Of a stretch of DNA of 64,000 bases, positions 40,779 through 49,829 are shown one piece after another. This stretch comes from Paraneptunicella aestuarii (GTDB taxonomy: Bacteria > Pseudomonadota > Gammaproteobacteria > Enterobacterales > Alteromonadaceae), in contig NZ_CP074570.1 in assembly GCF_019900845.1 (NCBI RefSeq), forward strand, positions 1,984,001 through 2,048,000, read 5' to 3'. The number at the start of each line of letters is the position of its first letter. The stretch's first letter is position 1. Under the pieces are notes generated by a model that saw only the letters and a list, made by a program, of their open reading frames with translations, ran no database searches and was not told the DNA's origin. Position numbers and translations under genes: made by a program.

Positions 40779-40848
40779 TTATAGACGATTAAGTATTAGG
40801 AAAGTGCATTTAAAAAGTGCATTTAAAAAGAACAAACAAGATATTTCT

Positions 40849-42420
40849 ATGCAACAAGCAATTCGCAAAATAGTAGTTCTGGGTGGTGGTGCAGCCGGTT
40901 GGCTGACTGCTGGAAGAATTGCGGCGAAACACAAGATCAAAACTAACCCTGCTATTCAGGTGGTGCTGGTTGAATCGCCTAATGTGCCGATTATTGGCGT
41001 GGGTGAGGGAACCTGGCCAACCATGCGTAATACGCTCATTCAATTGGGCATTAGCGAAACCGACTTTATTCGTGAGTGTGATGCCAGTTTCAAACAAGGC
41101 GCTAAATTCGCACGTTGGGTCGATGGCAGCGATAGCGATTTTTACTATCACCCACTGGTGTTACCGCAAGGCTTTGGCAAAGTGAATTTGGTTCCTTATT
41201 GGCTTAGAGAGCGGCTAAGAGAACGGCAACAAAACACGCAACAAAAGCATTCTTTCTCCCAGTCGGTATGCTTTCAGGAAGCCGTTTGTGAGCAAGGCTT
41301 GGCGCCTAAAACCATTCGCACCGCCGAATTTAATGCCGTAGCTAACTATGCCTACCATTTAGATGCCGGAAAGTTTGCTCAATTGTTGCAGCGTCATTGC
41401 ACAGAAAACCTGGGCGTACAGCATGTGTTAGACGATGTGGTCGATATTCGCAATGCTGACAATGGCGATGTTGCAGCCCTTGTTACGGCACAAAATGGCG
41501 ATATTCACGGCGACTTGTTTGTTGATTGTTCCGGTTTTAAATCGTTGTTGTTAGGTGAGCATTTAGGTGTGCCATTTAAAGACTGTAGCGATGTTCTCTT
41601 TATTGACAGCGCGTTAGCTGTGCAGATTCCATACGATTCGGAAGATTCGCCTATTGCGTCGCATACCATTTCTACGGCACAGGAAGCGGGTTGGATTTGG
41701 GATATTGGATTAAAGCATCGTCGTGGCATTGGGCATGTATTTTCCAGCCGTCATACCGATGAGCAAGCGGCTTACGAAGCGTTGGGGCGTTATATTGGCA
41801 GAGATTTGGGCGAATATTCAGTACGTAAAATCGACATAAAAAGTGGTCATCGAGCCAAATTCTGGCAAAAGAATGTCGTTGCTGTTGGTTTATCTGCCGG
41901 GTTTTTAGAGCCGTTAGAAGCTTCGGCTTTGGTGCTGGTTGAGCTTTCAGCGCAGATGATTGCCGAGCAGTTACCAGGAAATCGTACCGTTATGGATATT
42001 GTCGCCAAGCGTTTTAACGAAACCTTTTTATATCGCTGGGATCGCATTATTGATTTTCTCAAGTTGCATTACATTCTCAGTAAACGCACGGATAACAAAT
42101 TTTGGGATGATAATCGTGATCCTCAAACCATTCCTGACAGTTTGCAGGAGTTAATGACCCTATGGAGATATCACCCTCCTTATGATCATGACTTCACCAG
42201 TAATAACGAAGTATTTCCTGCTGCCAGTTATCAATATGTCCTCTATGGAATGGGCTTTGAATCGGATTTAAGCCATATTCAACATGGCCTGATGGATGCT
42301 GAACTTGCTAACGAGCAGTTTATGATGAATCAAAAAAATATCGCACAAGCCTGTGCCAAATTACCCAGTAATCGAGATTTGTTAAATAAAATTGCTCAAT
42401 ATGGGCTACAAAGGATTTAG
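40849..42420 (+). CDS. Flavin-dependent tryptophan-halogenase family protein
   Basis: The 523-residue product has the FAD-binding GGGAAGWLTAGRIA motif (residues 12-25), the VGEGTWPTMRNTL region, the lysine-containing FKQGAKFARW segment (81-90) expected to hold the catalytic lysine, and WIWDIGLKHRRG, close to the WxWxIP signature of halogenases. ATG 40849 is chosen; the frame extends upstream through a short direct repeat. These receptor-linked members have no proven halogenase activity. Confidence 0.88.
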   Translation: MQQAIRKIVVLGGGAAGWLTAGRIAAKHKIKTNPAIQVVLVESPNVPIIGVGEGTWPTMRNTLIQLGISETDFIRECDASFKQGAKFARWVDGSDSDFYYHPLVLPQGFGKVNLVPYWLRERLRERQQNTQQKHSFSQSVCFQEAVCEQGLAPKTIRTAEFNAVANYAYHLDAGKFAQLLQRHCTENLGVQHVLDDVVDIRNADNGDVAALVTAQNGDIHGDLFVDCSGFKSLLLGEHLGVPFKDCSDVLFIDSALAVQIPYDSEDSPIASHTISTAQEAGWIWDIGLKHRRGIGHVFSSRHTDEQAAYEALGRYIGRDLGEYSVRKIDIKSGHRAKFWQKNVVAVGLSAGFLEPLEASALVLVELSAQMIAEQLPGNRTVMDIVAKRFNETFLYRWDRIIDFLKLHYILSKRTDNKFWDDNRDPQTIPDSLQELMTLWRYHPPYDHDFTSNNEVFPAASYQYVLYGMGFESDLSHIQHGLMDAELANEQFMMNQKNIAQACAKLPSNRDLLNKIAQYGLQRI

Positions 42421-42421
42421 A

Positions 42422-43201
42422 ATGGCTACTCAAGAAAATCTAGCAAGACAATATCGGACAGATAAAGCCATGACAAAACTTGTAGCATTGGATAGTCGCG
42501 CCCATCGTTTTGTGCGCGTAAGAACAGATAAGGTAGAAGCGGAAGGCGCTGTACTGCATTTAATTCCTGTGGTCGTGAGTGAATTTATGCAATTGGTTGT
42601 TCAATATCCCATTGTGTTTACCAAACATGCAGAAACCGGTGAATTTTTATGTTCTGCCATGATGGGGTTAGACGCTGGAGAGAATTTGTTCTGGGAACAA
42701 GGCAAGTGGCAAGGCATTTATATTCCGCTACAAGTTGTGCGCCAGCCTTTGTTTTTAGGGCAGGATGATGAATCCGAAGGACAATATGTGATTTGTCTGG
42801 ACGCTGAAAGCGATTGCCTATCGGATAATGATGGTGAAGCTCTATTTGACGATAGTGGTGATCCAACAGCTTATCTTGAGGCGCAAAATGCAAACCTGGT
42901 GCAGCTTTTGGAAGGGGAGTTTGCAACTAGTCGTTTTATCGAAAAAATGTTGCAGCTTAAACTGGTGACACCATTGTCTCTGGAAATTACTTTGTCTGAT
43001 GGTTCAAGCCATACAGTTACGGGCATTTACACCATTGATGAAGACGCGCTGCAAGCCTTATCGCCAGAGCTGCTTGTTGAACTGCAACAGGATGATTATT
43101 TGCGTCCAATCTACGCCATGATTGCGTCACAAGGGCAGATTTACAATCTCATCGATAGAAAGAACAAGATGCTGGAGAACGCCAGGCAGTGGTTTCAGTA
43201 A
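42422..43201 (+). CDS. SapC family protein
   Basis: The 259-residue product starts at ATG 42422 with AAGGA 7 bases upstream. It shows the SapC pattern: HRFVRVRTD near the N-terminus, LIPVVVSEFMQLVVQYPIVF, the GLDAGENLFW segment, and the C-terminal LRPIYAMIASQGQIYNLIDRKN. The family is named after a Campylobacter S-layer gene, but here it belongs to the receptor-halogenase cluster, with unproven function. It starts 1 base after the halogenase stop. Confidence 0.88.
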   Translation: MATQENLARQYRTDKAMTKLVALDSRAHRFVRVRTDKVEAEGAVLHLIPVVVSEFMQLVVQYPIVFTKHAETGEFLCSAMMGLDAGENLFWEQGKWQGIYIPLQVVRQPLFLGQDDESEGQYVICLDAESDCLSDNDGEALFDDSGDPTAYLEAQNANLVQLLEGEFATSRFIEKMLQLKLVTPLSLEITLSDGSSHTVTGIYTIDEDALQALSPELLVELQQDDYLRPIYAMIASQGQIYNLIDRKNKMLENARQWFQ

Positions 43202-43977
43202 CGCTTGACCAGAACACTTCGACAACCGATGTTTTATTTCGCTTTGATGTTAACCCAAAAGCGCAGTGGCAGTGCATTAGTGTAGGCAACGAAGCACTGC
43301 CTGTCTGGATTGTGGATGACTTCTGGTTGCAGCCCCAAGCTCTTGCTGAATTAGCCGCTTGCGCTGATTCGAAAGAAGAATTCGCCGAAGAACCCGGTGA
43401 TTATTACCCCGGCGTTAGACGCTATTTTTATCGAAGTGGTACAGATGTTTCTGATATAGGAGCATATCTGCAAAAGTCTCTCGCCAGCGCTTTAAATAAG
43501 CAACTGCAACAAGCCGGAACACTGGAGTTCTTGGCATTGTCATTAGCCACTAAATCGCCGCAGCAGGTGAAACCTATCCAGCTTATTCCTCATTTCGATT
43601 CCGTCAGCGAACAGCAATACGCCGTTGTTGGTTATCTGTTCAAAAATGACTCAGGCGCAAATGAGCAAACCAGTGAGCATGGTGGCACTTCATTCTATCG
43701 CCACCGAGAAACCGGGTTTGAAAGCATTACCCAGCAACGAGCGCCGCAATATATGAAAACCTTGCAACGACAGGCGACGACAGTGGGAATGCCCAAAGGT
43801 GAATTCATTAACGGCGATACCGCGCTGTTTGAACGTATTTATCAGGTTCCCGCTAAATTCAATCGCATGCTGGTGTATTCTGCCAACTTACTGCACTCAG
43901 GCGACCTGCAAGCCAATAGCTTAAGCGCCAATCCTAACATTGGGCGCTTAACCTGGAATGCGTGTTTTAATTGTTAG
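43189..43977 (+). CDS. DUF6445-like protein (2OG-oxygenase-like)
   Basis: A GTG start inside the SapC gene (13-base overlap) gives 262 residues. The motif PHFD (His135, Asp137), followed by HGGTSFYRHRETGFE and later YSANLLHSGD, fits the HxD...H metal site of a jelly-roll 2-oxoglutarate/Fe(II) oxygenase fold, as described for the DUF6445 family. It is a regular partner of the halogenase and SapC genes. Activity is not established. Confidence 0.75.
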   Translation: MVSVTLDQNTSTTDVLFRFDVNPKAQWQCISVGNEALPVWIVDDFWLQPQALAELAACADSKEEFAEEPGDYYPGVRRYFYRSGTDVSDIGAYLQKSLASALNKQLQQAGTLEFLALSLATKSPQQVKPIQLIPHFDSVSEQQYAVVGYLFKNDSGANEQTSEHGGTSFYRHRETGFESITQQRAPQYMKTLQRQATTVGMPKGEFINGDTALFERIYQVPAKFNRMLVYSANLLHSGDLQANSLSANPNIGRLTWNACFNC

Positions 43978-44081
43978 TTTGGGCAGGAAAAAATTAAATC
44001 TGGCGATTTGTGATGATGTTGAAAGAGGGGGGGCTTTGTTAAAACAGAACCCCAGAATCGTAAATAAAGCTAACTAGACGC

Positions 44082-44543
44082 TTAACCGTTCAAATAATCC
44101 AAAACCACTTCATGATGATCCTTGGTTTTGAATTTATCAAAAACATGTTCAACCATGCCGTTTTCATCAATCAAAAAGCTGATGCGGTGAATACCGTCAT
44201 ATTCTTTACCCATGAACTTTTTGGGGCCCCAAACACCAAAGGCGTCGGCGACAGCGTGGTCTTCATCTGACAACAAGGTGAAGTTTAATTCATCGCGCTC
44301 AACAAATTTGGTCAGCCGTGGTACGGCATCAATGCTAATACCCAATACAACCAACCCTTTGGCATCAAGCTCGGCTTTTGCGTCGCGCAAGCCTTGTGCT
44401 TGTACTGTACAGCCCGGCGTCATGGCTTTCGGGTAAAAGTAAACCAATACCTTTTTACCCTTCAGTTGTGACAGGGTAACCGTCTTATCGTTTTGATCTT
44501 GTAAGCTAAAATCTGGTGCGGGTGTACCAGCTTGAATAGGCAT
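44082..44543 (-). CDS. bcp: Bcp/PrxQ-type peroxiredoxin
   Basis: The 153-residue thiol peroxidase has the peroxidatic cysteine Cys45 in YPKAMTPGCTVQAQG and the FGVWGPKKFMGKEYDGIHR segment of Bcp. The E. coli enzyme has a resolving cysteine five residues after the peroxidatic one; here that position is Gln50, and no other Cys is present, so this is a 1-Cys version relying on an external thiol. Conserved neighbour of gcvR and dapA. Confidence 0.95.
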   Translation of the reverse strand: MPIQAGTPAPDFSLQDQNDKTVTLSQLKGKKVLVYFYPKAMTPGCTVQAQGLRDAKAELDAKGLVVLGISIDAVPRLTKFVERDELNFTLLSDEDHAVADAFGVWGPKKFMGKEYDGIHRISFLIDENGMVEHVFDKFKTKDHHEVVLDYLNG

Positions 44544-44560
44544 AGTGTGTTTCCTGTTGT

Positions 44561-45100
44561 CTAGGTTTTTTCTTCTATGTGACCGGATAACTCAAATTCT
44601 TCCAACAGCTTCATGTAATCGGTGCTGAGTTCATCAAATGAAATCCCCGAAGGTAATGAAGCAATCATTTTGCACTTCACATTGTCGGTGTCTTTATTGT
44701 GCTGGCGAAATGCGGTAATGCGAATATCTTTACTGGCACAAAACGCCATAATTTCCGCAGTGCGTTCAACCGCGCCAGTACCAAAGAAACTCATATCTGC
44801 CAGCCTTTCAAGATGTTGTTTATTATGATGACGGGTACGTTTCATCATCGACAACAACTCTAACTTCAAGCATAAGTGTGGCAGTTCGCATTCCATTTTG
44901 GTGATGCTGTTCAAGGAACCTTCCAGGATCATGGTCAAGGAAAAATCCTCGCCATAAATCGCTTGGCGACTATCCAAAATGTTGCAGTTGTATGCACTTG
45001 CCAGGTTGGCAACTTGGCTCAAAATGCCAGTTCTATTGGCACCTAAAAAGGTCACAATTAATTGATGCTTCATAATTACTAAACTGTGTGAGGTAGTCAT
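44561..45100 (-). CDS. gcvR: Glycine cleavage system regulator GcvR
   Basis: GcvR binds GcvA and antagonises activation of the gcvTHP operon. The product has two ACT domains (HQLIVTFLGANRTGILSQVA and the second half from about residue 100). Two ATGs are possible, 45100 and 45073; the shorter begins at KHQLIVTFLG, closer to the family start, but neither has a clear ribosome-binding site. Confidence 0.88.
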   Translation of the reverse strand: MTTSHSLVIMKHQLIVTFLGANRTGILSQVANLASAYNCNILDSRQAIYGEDFSLTMILEGSLNSITKMECELPHLCLKLELLSMMKRTRHHNKQHLERLADMSFFGTGAVERTAEIMAFCASKDIRITAFRQHNKDTDNVKCKMIASLPSGISFDELSTDYMKLLEEFELSGHIEEKT

Positions 45101-45201
45101 CTCAGAATTTTCTGTCGATTACCTGATATTATTACTGCTTGGTGACTTGTTTTTGCAGGCACAGGTCATTACCATTAGCGCTCATTTTTTCGGGAGTTAC
45201 T

Positions 45202-46083
45202 ATGTTCAAAGGCAGTATCGTTGCTCTGATCACTCCGATGACGCCATCAGGCGATGTCGATTATGCTTCATTGCAAAAACTTGTGCAATTCCACATCGAA
45301 AACGGAACTGATGCTATCGTGTCAGTTGGCACCACTGGTGAGTCAGCAACATTGCCAGTTGAAGAGCATATTAAGGTTGTAGAAAAAACGGTTGAATTCA
45401 GCGAAGGTAAAATCCCTGTCATCGCTGGTACTGGCGCGAACTCTACCCAGGAAGCGATTGAACTGGGTGACGCAATGAAAAACAGTGGCGTTAAAGGTTT
45501 TTTGAGTGTTGTGCCTTACTACAACAAACCGCAACAGCGCGGTATGATTGCTCATTTTAATGCCATTGCTGACGCTGCCCCTGTGCCTGTCCTGCTTTAT
45601 AATGTGCCTTCCCGTACCGTAGCCGACCTGAGTAATGAATCTGTGGCTGAATTGGCTAAACACCCGAATATTGTTGGTATTAAAGACGCAACAGGCGATT
45701 TGGCGCGTTTGGCGGATTTGAAACCTCGTGTTCCCGATGATTTTGTCATTCTAAGTGGTGATGACCCATCGGGCTGTGACTTTTTATGCGCGGGTGGCGA
45801 TGGCGTGATTTCCGTGACCGCCAACATCGTACCGGCACAAATGAAACAGATGTGTGATGCGGCGCGAAACGGTGATTCTGCATTGGCACACAAGATTAAT
45901 GACGAAATTGCGGAACTTCACACCACTTTATTTATCGAACCTAATCCGGTAGTACCAAAATGGGTGCTGTATAAAATGGGGCTAACTCAAACTCCAGCAC
46001 TAAGACTACCTATGGTTGAACCTGAACCCGAAACCCAAAATACAGTGATGAAATTGTTACAGGGCATGGGAATTGTTGCATAG
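45202..46083 (+). CDS. dapA: 4-hydroxy-tetrahydrodipicolinate synthase
   Basis: DapA condenses pyruvate with aspartate semialdehyde in lysine and diaminopimelate synthesis. The 293-residue TIM-barrel protein has GTTGESATL, the YYNKPQQRG and YNVPSRT segments with the catalytic tyrosine, and the Schiff-base lysine in VGIKDATGDL. ATG 45202 is preceded by GGGAG. It is followed closely by bamC. Confidence 0.97.
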   Translation: MFKGSIVALITPMTPSGDVDYASLQKLVQFHIENGTDAIVSVGTTGESATLPVEEHIKVVEKTVEFSEGKIPVIAGTGANSTQEAIELGDAMKNSGVKGFLSVVPYYNKPQQRGMIAHFNAIADAAPVPVLLYNVPSRTVADLSNESVAELAKHPNIVGIKDATGDLARLADLKPRVPDDFVILSGDDPSGCDFLCAGGDGVISVTANIVPAQMKQMCDAARNGDSALAHKINDEIAELHTTLFIEPNPVVPKWVLYKMGLTQTPALRLPMVEPEPETQNTVMKLLQGMGIVA

Positions 46084-46093
46084 AGGATTTACT

Positions 46094-47194
46094 TTGCATA
46101 AGTACGCATTAGTTTGCTTGGGAACGATTTCGCTTTTGTCGGCATGTAGTACGGTGGAAACCCGTCATGCGGCAAGTGGCGGATTTGATTATCTGGAAGA
46201 AGCGAAAACCACGAAGTTAGTGATCCCTGAAAATAAGGACAGACCTGACTTCTCAGACGAATACACCTTACCGGCCTTAGGTGAACAAGCTCCCCGAGAT
46301 TTATTGGGCAGTAAATTGAGTGTTCAGTCACCTCAATTAGTGTTGCCTTTGGTAACGGGCTCTCATATCACAGAAGGTTCGCGTGAAGCTGTTGTCTGGT
46401 TTGATCAGGTCGATGATTCTCAACCTTTAGACGAAACCATCTGGAATTCCCTGCTGAACTTCCTGGATGAACAAGGTATTGGCGTTGTGTCATTCGACAA
46501 AGACAAGCAACGGTTAGTCTCTGACTGGATGGTGATTGAAAACGTTGAAGATTCTGCCTGGTATAGCTGGACAAAAACCGAGCGTAGCGTTGGTCAGCGT
46601 TTCGAGTTCCAGTTGGATGTTAAGCCTCATGGTCGTTCTGCCGCCTTGAAAGTGGAGCTGAAAGATTATCTGGAAACCGTCAACGATCAAGTTATTGCTG
46701 AACTGGACGAATCCACGGTTCGACTGAAAGAAATCGAAATTCTTAACAGCGTCATCAGCCATTACGCCAAGCAAATTCGTATTGCCGATGCGCGTCGCTT
46801 ACGCCAGATTCAACAAGGTTTGAAGATGGAATTGGGCTTTAATGCTGATGGTGATCCAGCCTTTATGGTCGATGCCAGCTATGAAATTGCCTGGTCTCGT
46901 TTGTTGCTGGTGTTGCGTAAAATGGGCTTCAACGTAAAAGATTTGGATAAATCCAACGGACTGTTATTCGTCAACTATACTGGTATTGATTCCGGTTGGT
47001 GGAGCGGTATCTGGGGGGGAGCGGATGAATTACCTCTGGAAAAACAGGAATACCGTTTGAAAGTGGTGCAGCAAGGTGAAAAAACCAGCATCACATTCCA
47101 GGATAGTGAGAGTAAAGCACTATCGTCGCAATTGGTAACCGACCTGTTTAACCCCATTGCCGAAGTGATGGCGACCGACGATTTGGACATCTAA
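46094..47194 (+). CDS. bamC: Outer-membrane assembly lipoprotein BamC
   Basis: BamC is a lipoprotein subunit of the BAM complex for beta-barrel insertion. The product of about 366 residues has a lipobox (LLSAC), an N-terminal unstructured segment (DYLEEAKTTKLVIPENKDRP, the BamD-contacting part) and two helix-grip domains. The TTG at 46094 has AGAGGA 7 bases upstream and is favoured over the TTG at 46073 inside dapA. Confidence 0.92.
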   Translation: MHKYALVCLGTISLLSACSTVETRHAASGGFDYLEEAKTTKLVIPENKDRPDFSDEYTLPALGEQAPRDLLGSKLSVQSPQLVLPLVTGSHITEGSREAVVWFDQVDDSQPLDETIWNSLLNFLDEQGIGVVSFDKDKQRLVSDWMVIENVEDSAWYSWTKTERSVGQRFEFQLDVKPHGRSAALKVELKDYLETVNDQVIAELDESTVRLKEIEILNSVISHYAKQIRIADARRLRQIQQGLKMELGFNADGDPAFMVDASYEIAWSRLLLVLRKMGFNVKDLDKSNGLLFVNYTGIDSGWWSGIWGGADELPLEKQEYRLKVVQQGEKTSITFQDSESKALSSQLVTDLFNPIAEVMATDDLDI

Positions 47195-47321
47195 CCAGCA
47201 AGGTTAAACCCGATAGGGTAAAAAGAATTCGAGAGCACGGTAACGTGCTCTCCTTGTTAGTGGCAGAGAAATAATCTCTAGCCCTGTTTATTAATATTGC
47301 AATGTAAGGCAGTACGATAAG

Positions 47322-48032
47322 ATGCAAAAACGAGAAGAACTGTACCGTGGCAAGGCCAAAACTGTTTATCGCACCGACGATGAAAACCTGTTGGTGTTGC
47401 ATTTCCGCAATGACACGTCTGCATTCGACGGTCAAAAGGTAGAGCAACTTCAACGCAAAGGTATGGTGAACAACAAGTTTAACCATTACATCATGCAAAA
47501 GCTGGAAGCAGCCGGTATTCCAACACAAATGGAACAACTGCTATCCGACGACGAATGTCTGGTGAAAAAGCTGGAAATGATCCCGGTTGAATGTGTCGTT
47601 AGAAACCGTGCTGCTGGCTCTATTTGCCGTCGTTTGGGAGTGGAAGAAGGCTTGGTACTTAACCCGCCAACCTTTGAATTCTTCCTGAAAAACGACGCCT
47701 TGCACGACCCTATGGTGAATGAATACCACATCCGTTCATTCGGTTGGGCGAAAGACGAACATATCGCCAAAATGAAAGAACTGACCTTCAAAGTGAACGA
47801 CGTGCTAACCGCACTGTTTGACGCTGGCGGCATGGTTTTAGTGGACTACAAACTGGAATTCGGCTTGTTCAATGGCGAAATCGTACTGGGCGATGAATTC
47901 TCACCCGACGGCTGCCGTTTGTGGGACAAGGAAACCAATAAGAAGATGGACAAAGACCGCTTCCGCCAAGGCTTGGGTGATGTCATCGAAGCCTACGAAG
48001 AAGTGGCTAACCGTATTGGTTTGACGTTTTAA
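47322..48032 (+). CDS. purC: Phosphoribosylaminoimidazole-succinocarboxamide synthase
   Basis: PurC (SAICAR synthetase) joins aspartate to CAIR with ATP. The 236-residue protein shows the short bacterial form: [39 protein letters not shown], and the LVDYKLEFG and [12 protein letters not shown] motifs. Its position after bamC matches E. coli gene order. Confidence 0.97.
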   Translation: MQKREELYRGKAKTVYRTDDENLLVLHFRNDTSAFDGQKVEQLQRKGMVNNKFNHYIMQKLEAAGIPTQMEQLLSDDECLVKKLEMIPVECVVRNRAAGSICRRLGVEEGLVLNPPTFEFFLKNDALHDPMVNEYHIRSFGWAKDEHIAKMKELTFKVNDVLTALFDAGGMVLVDYKLEFGLFNGEIVLGDEFSPDGCRLWDKETNKKMDKDRFRQGLGDVIEAYEEVANRIGLTF

Positions 48033-48045
48033 TATCGTTTCTTAA

Positions 48046-48108
48046 ACGCATCGCACTAGTTGGATATTAGTTAATCTTGATTCGCTAGTGCGATAGTTTT
48101 TTGTTTTA
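48046..48108 (+). terminator. purC terminator
   Basis: A 10-bp perfect stem (ATCGCACTAG / CTAGTGCGAT) with a loop of about 28 bases is followed by AGTTTTTTGTTTTATTTTT. Confidence 0.75.
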
Positions 48109-48411
48109 TTTTTATCTCTTTTCTTTTTAATTTCCTTCCTTTCAACTTCCTCTGTTTTATAACTTCTAAACCTGTTTCTGATTAATCTTCCTGTAGAATC
48201 TCAGGCGTTAAAGCAATTTACCAATAGGTTGATAAATTTATATCTAATTGAAAAATAAAGACAAAATATCGTTTTTCTGGTTGTTTCTGTTTTCCTTTCT
48301 TCTCTATACTCGGTTAAAAATATCAGCGGTTTGTGTTTCAAGTGTATGGCTCTTTATCTAAAGCGTATGCCTTGAAACCAAAACCCGAAGAGCTTATCCG
48401 AGAGAGACAAC
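48109..48411. other. AT-rich intergenic region before the carbamoyltransferase gene
   Basis: It is T-rich, with no gene, repeat or ARG-box-like operator recognised. It should contain the promoter for the following gene. Confidence 0.4.
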
Positions 48412-49338
48412 ATGCATTTCCTTACCTTACAAAATCTAGATCCCGAGCGTTTATTACAATTGGTCGAGCGTGGTATCGACATGATTGAAAACGGCATTCA
48501 GGCACATCATCGTTTGGACGACAAAATTGTCGGTTTATTTTTCGCCGGGCATTCAACACGTACTCGTACTTCTTTTGCTGCTGCGGCGCTTAAGTTAGGT
48601 GCCAAAATTATTCAATATGGGCCCAATGAATTGCAGCTTTCTACCGGGGAAACGCCGGAAGATACCGGGCGGGTATTAGCCCAATACCTGGATGCCTTGG
48701 TGGTTCGTACCAATGGTAAGGATTCAGACATGCAAGCCTTGGCTGCCCAAGAGCAAATGAGCGTGATCAACGCTATGAGTGAGTCGGAGCATCCGACCCA
48801 GGCCATTGCCGATCTGATTACCATACGTGAAGCTTTCGGCAGCTTTGATGGCTTGCATCTGGTGTATATGGGCGAGGGCAATAACAGTGCGGCGGCCTTG
48901 GCTTACGCCGTGTCTTTGATCCCTAATATGCGATTGACCTTGTTAACGCCAGAAGGATATGGCTTGAATTCGCAGGTATTGGAAAGCACCAGCTCTAAAG
49001 CTCATGCTATCGGTTCTACTATTATTGAAAGCCATGATATTGCTGATTTACCTATGCGTGCCGATGTGGTGTACACAACGCGTTGGGAAACCATGGGCGT
49101 GTCGCATCCAGACCCAAACTGGAAAGAAGCATTCCGTCCTTTTAAGGTGACTCAGGGCATTATGGATACGCTGAACCAAACCGGTAAAACCTTGTTTATG
49201 CATGATTTACCCGCGATTCGTGAACAGGACGTGGCGAACAGCGTGTTGGATGGTGAGTACAGTATTGCTTTTCGTCAGGCATTGCATAAACAAACTGCGG
49301 CAATGGTGGTGTTACAGGAAGTGTTATTGCATCGGTAA
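48412..49338 (+). CDS. Ornithine/aspartate carbamoyltransferase family protein of unclear specificity
   Basis: The 308-residue product carries the carbamoyl-phosphate site STRTRTSF (residues 48-55) and HPTQAIADL (127-135), so it belongs to the carbamoyltransferase superfamily and has OTC-like length. The amino-acid site is unusual: the canonical HCLP of ornithine carbamoyltransferase is HDLP (264-267), and the SMG loop reads TMG. It stands alone, without arg genes. It may be an arginine-pathway enzyme, a catabolic transcarbamylase, or one acting on another amine. Confidence 0.75.
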   Translation: MHFLTLQNLDPERLLQLVERGIDMIENGIQAHHRLDDKIVGLFFAGHSTRTRTSFAAAALKLGAKIIQYGPNELQLSTGETPEDTGRVLAQYLDALVVRTNGKDSDMQALAAQEQMSVINAMSESEHPTQAIADLITIREAFGSFDGLHLVYMGEGNNSAAALAYAVSLIPNMRLTLLTPEGYGLNSQVLESTSSKAHAIGSTIIESHDIADLPMRADVVYTTRWETMGVSHPDPNWKEAFRPFKVTQGIMDTLNQTGKTLFMHDLPAIREQDVANSVLDGEYSIAFRQALHKQTAAMVVLQEVLLHR

Positions 49339-49602
49339 GTATCTACGACATTTTATTTGGGAGAGATGGATTACATTACATCAGTGGCTTTAGTGATTTA
49401 GTCTTTGCTCCTAACTTGTCGGGTACACGCAATATCGACAAATGAATACGTGAAGTGATATTTCTCATTTAGGAAAAATCAATACTTACTGCAATAGTGA
49501 TAAGTTTTTTGATTTTTCTGCCTCTCTTTTTCTCCTTTGGGTAAGAATACCCGGGCTCTGAATTCTTTCGGTAAAATAATTATTAACCTTTTTTACACAA
49601 TA

Positions 49603-49651
49603 GTCCCAAAAATGGGACGGCTAGGTGTATAATCTTTCCCTGATCTGGGAC
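49603..49651 (+). promoter_or_regulatory. Tandem TCCC-N6-GGGAC sites (candidate enhancer for a sigma-54 activator)
   Basis: Two copies of TCCC-N6-GGGAC begin at 49604 and 49637, 33 bases apart, placing them on the same face of DNA. The first is part of the perfect palindrome GTCCCAAAAATGGGAC. They lie about 85-125 bases upstream of the expected start of the promoter at 49701. Confidence 0.5.
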
Positions 49652-49700
49652 TTGGTATCGGTAAGTAATATATTTTCCTTTTAAATCATGGTGATGCAAG

Positions 49701-49718
49701 TTGGCATGATATTGGCTT
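49701..49718 (+). promoter_or_regulatory. Candidate sigma-54 promoter of the export operon
   Basis: TTGGCATGATATTGGCTT matches the -24/-12 consensus: GG and GC dinucleotides are exactly 12 bases apart. Two positions deviate (T for C after TTGGCA, G for T before GC). It lies 112 bases before the first ATG of the HlyD-ABC-FtsX operon. Confidence 0.5.
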
Positions 49719-49829
49719 GTGGGGTCATGTAAGGTAAATAAATTCATGCTGGTGCTGGAAGTTTCATCCAGATAGTCGGATTCATTAAGTTGAAGTTGTG
49801 TCCAATAGCGGAATCTATACGGAGTATCG

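Noticed and set aside
40801..40830. Short tandem direct repeat (AAAGTGCATTTAA twice) before the halogenase
   Set aside because: Only two imperfectly bounded units with no evidence of regulatory role.
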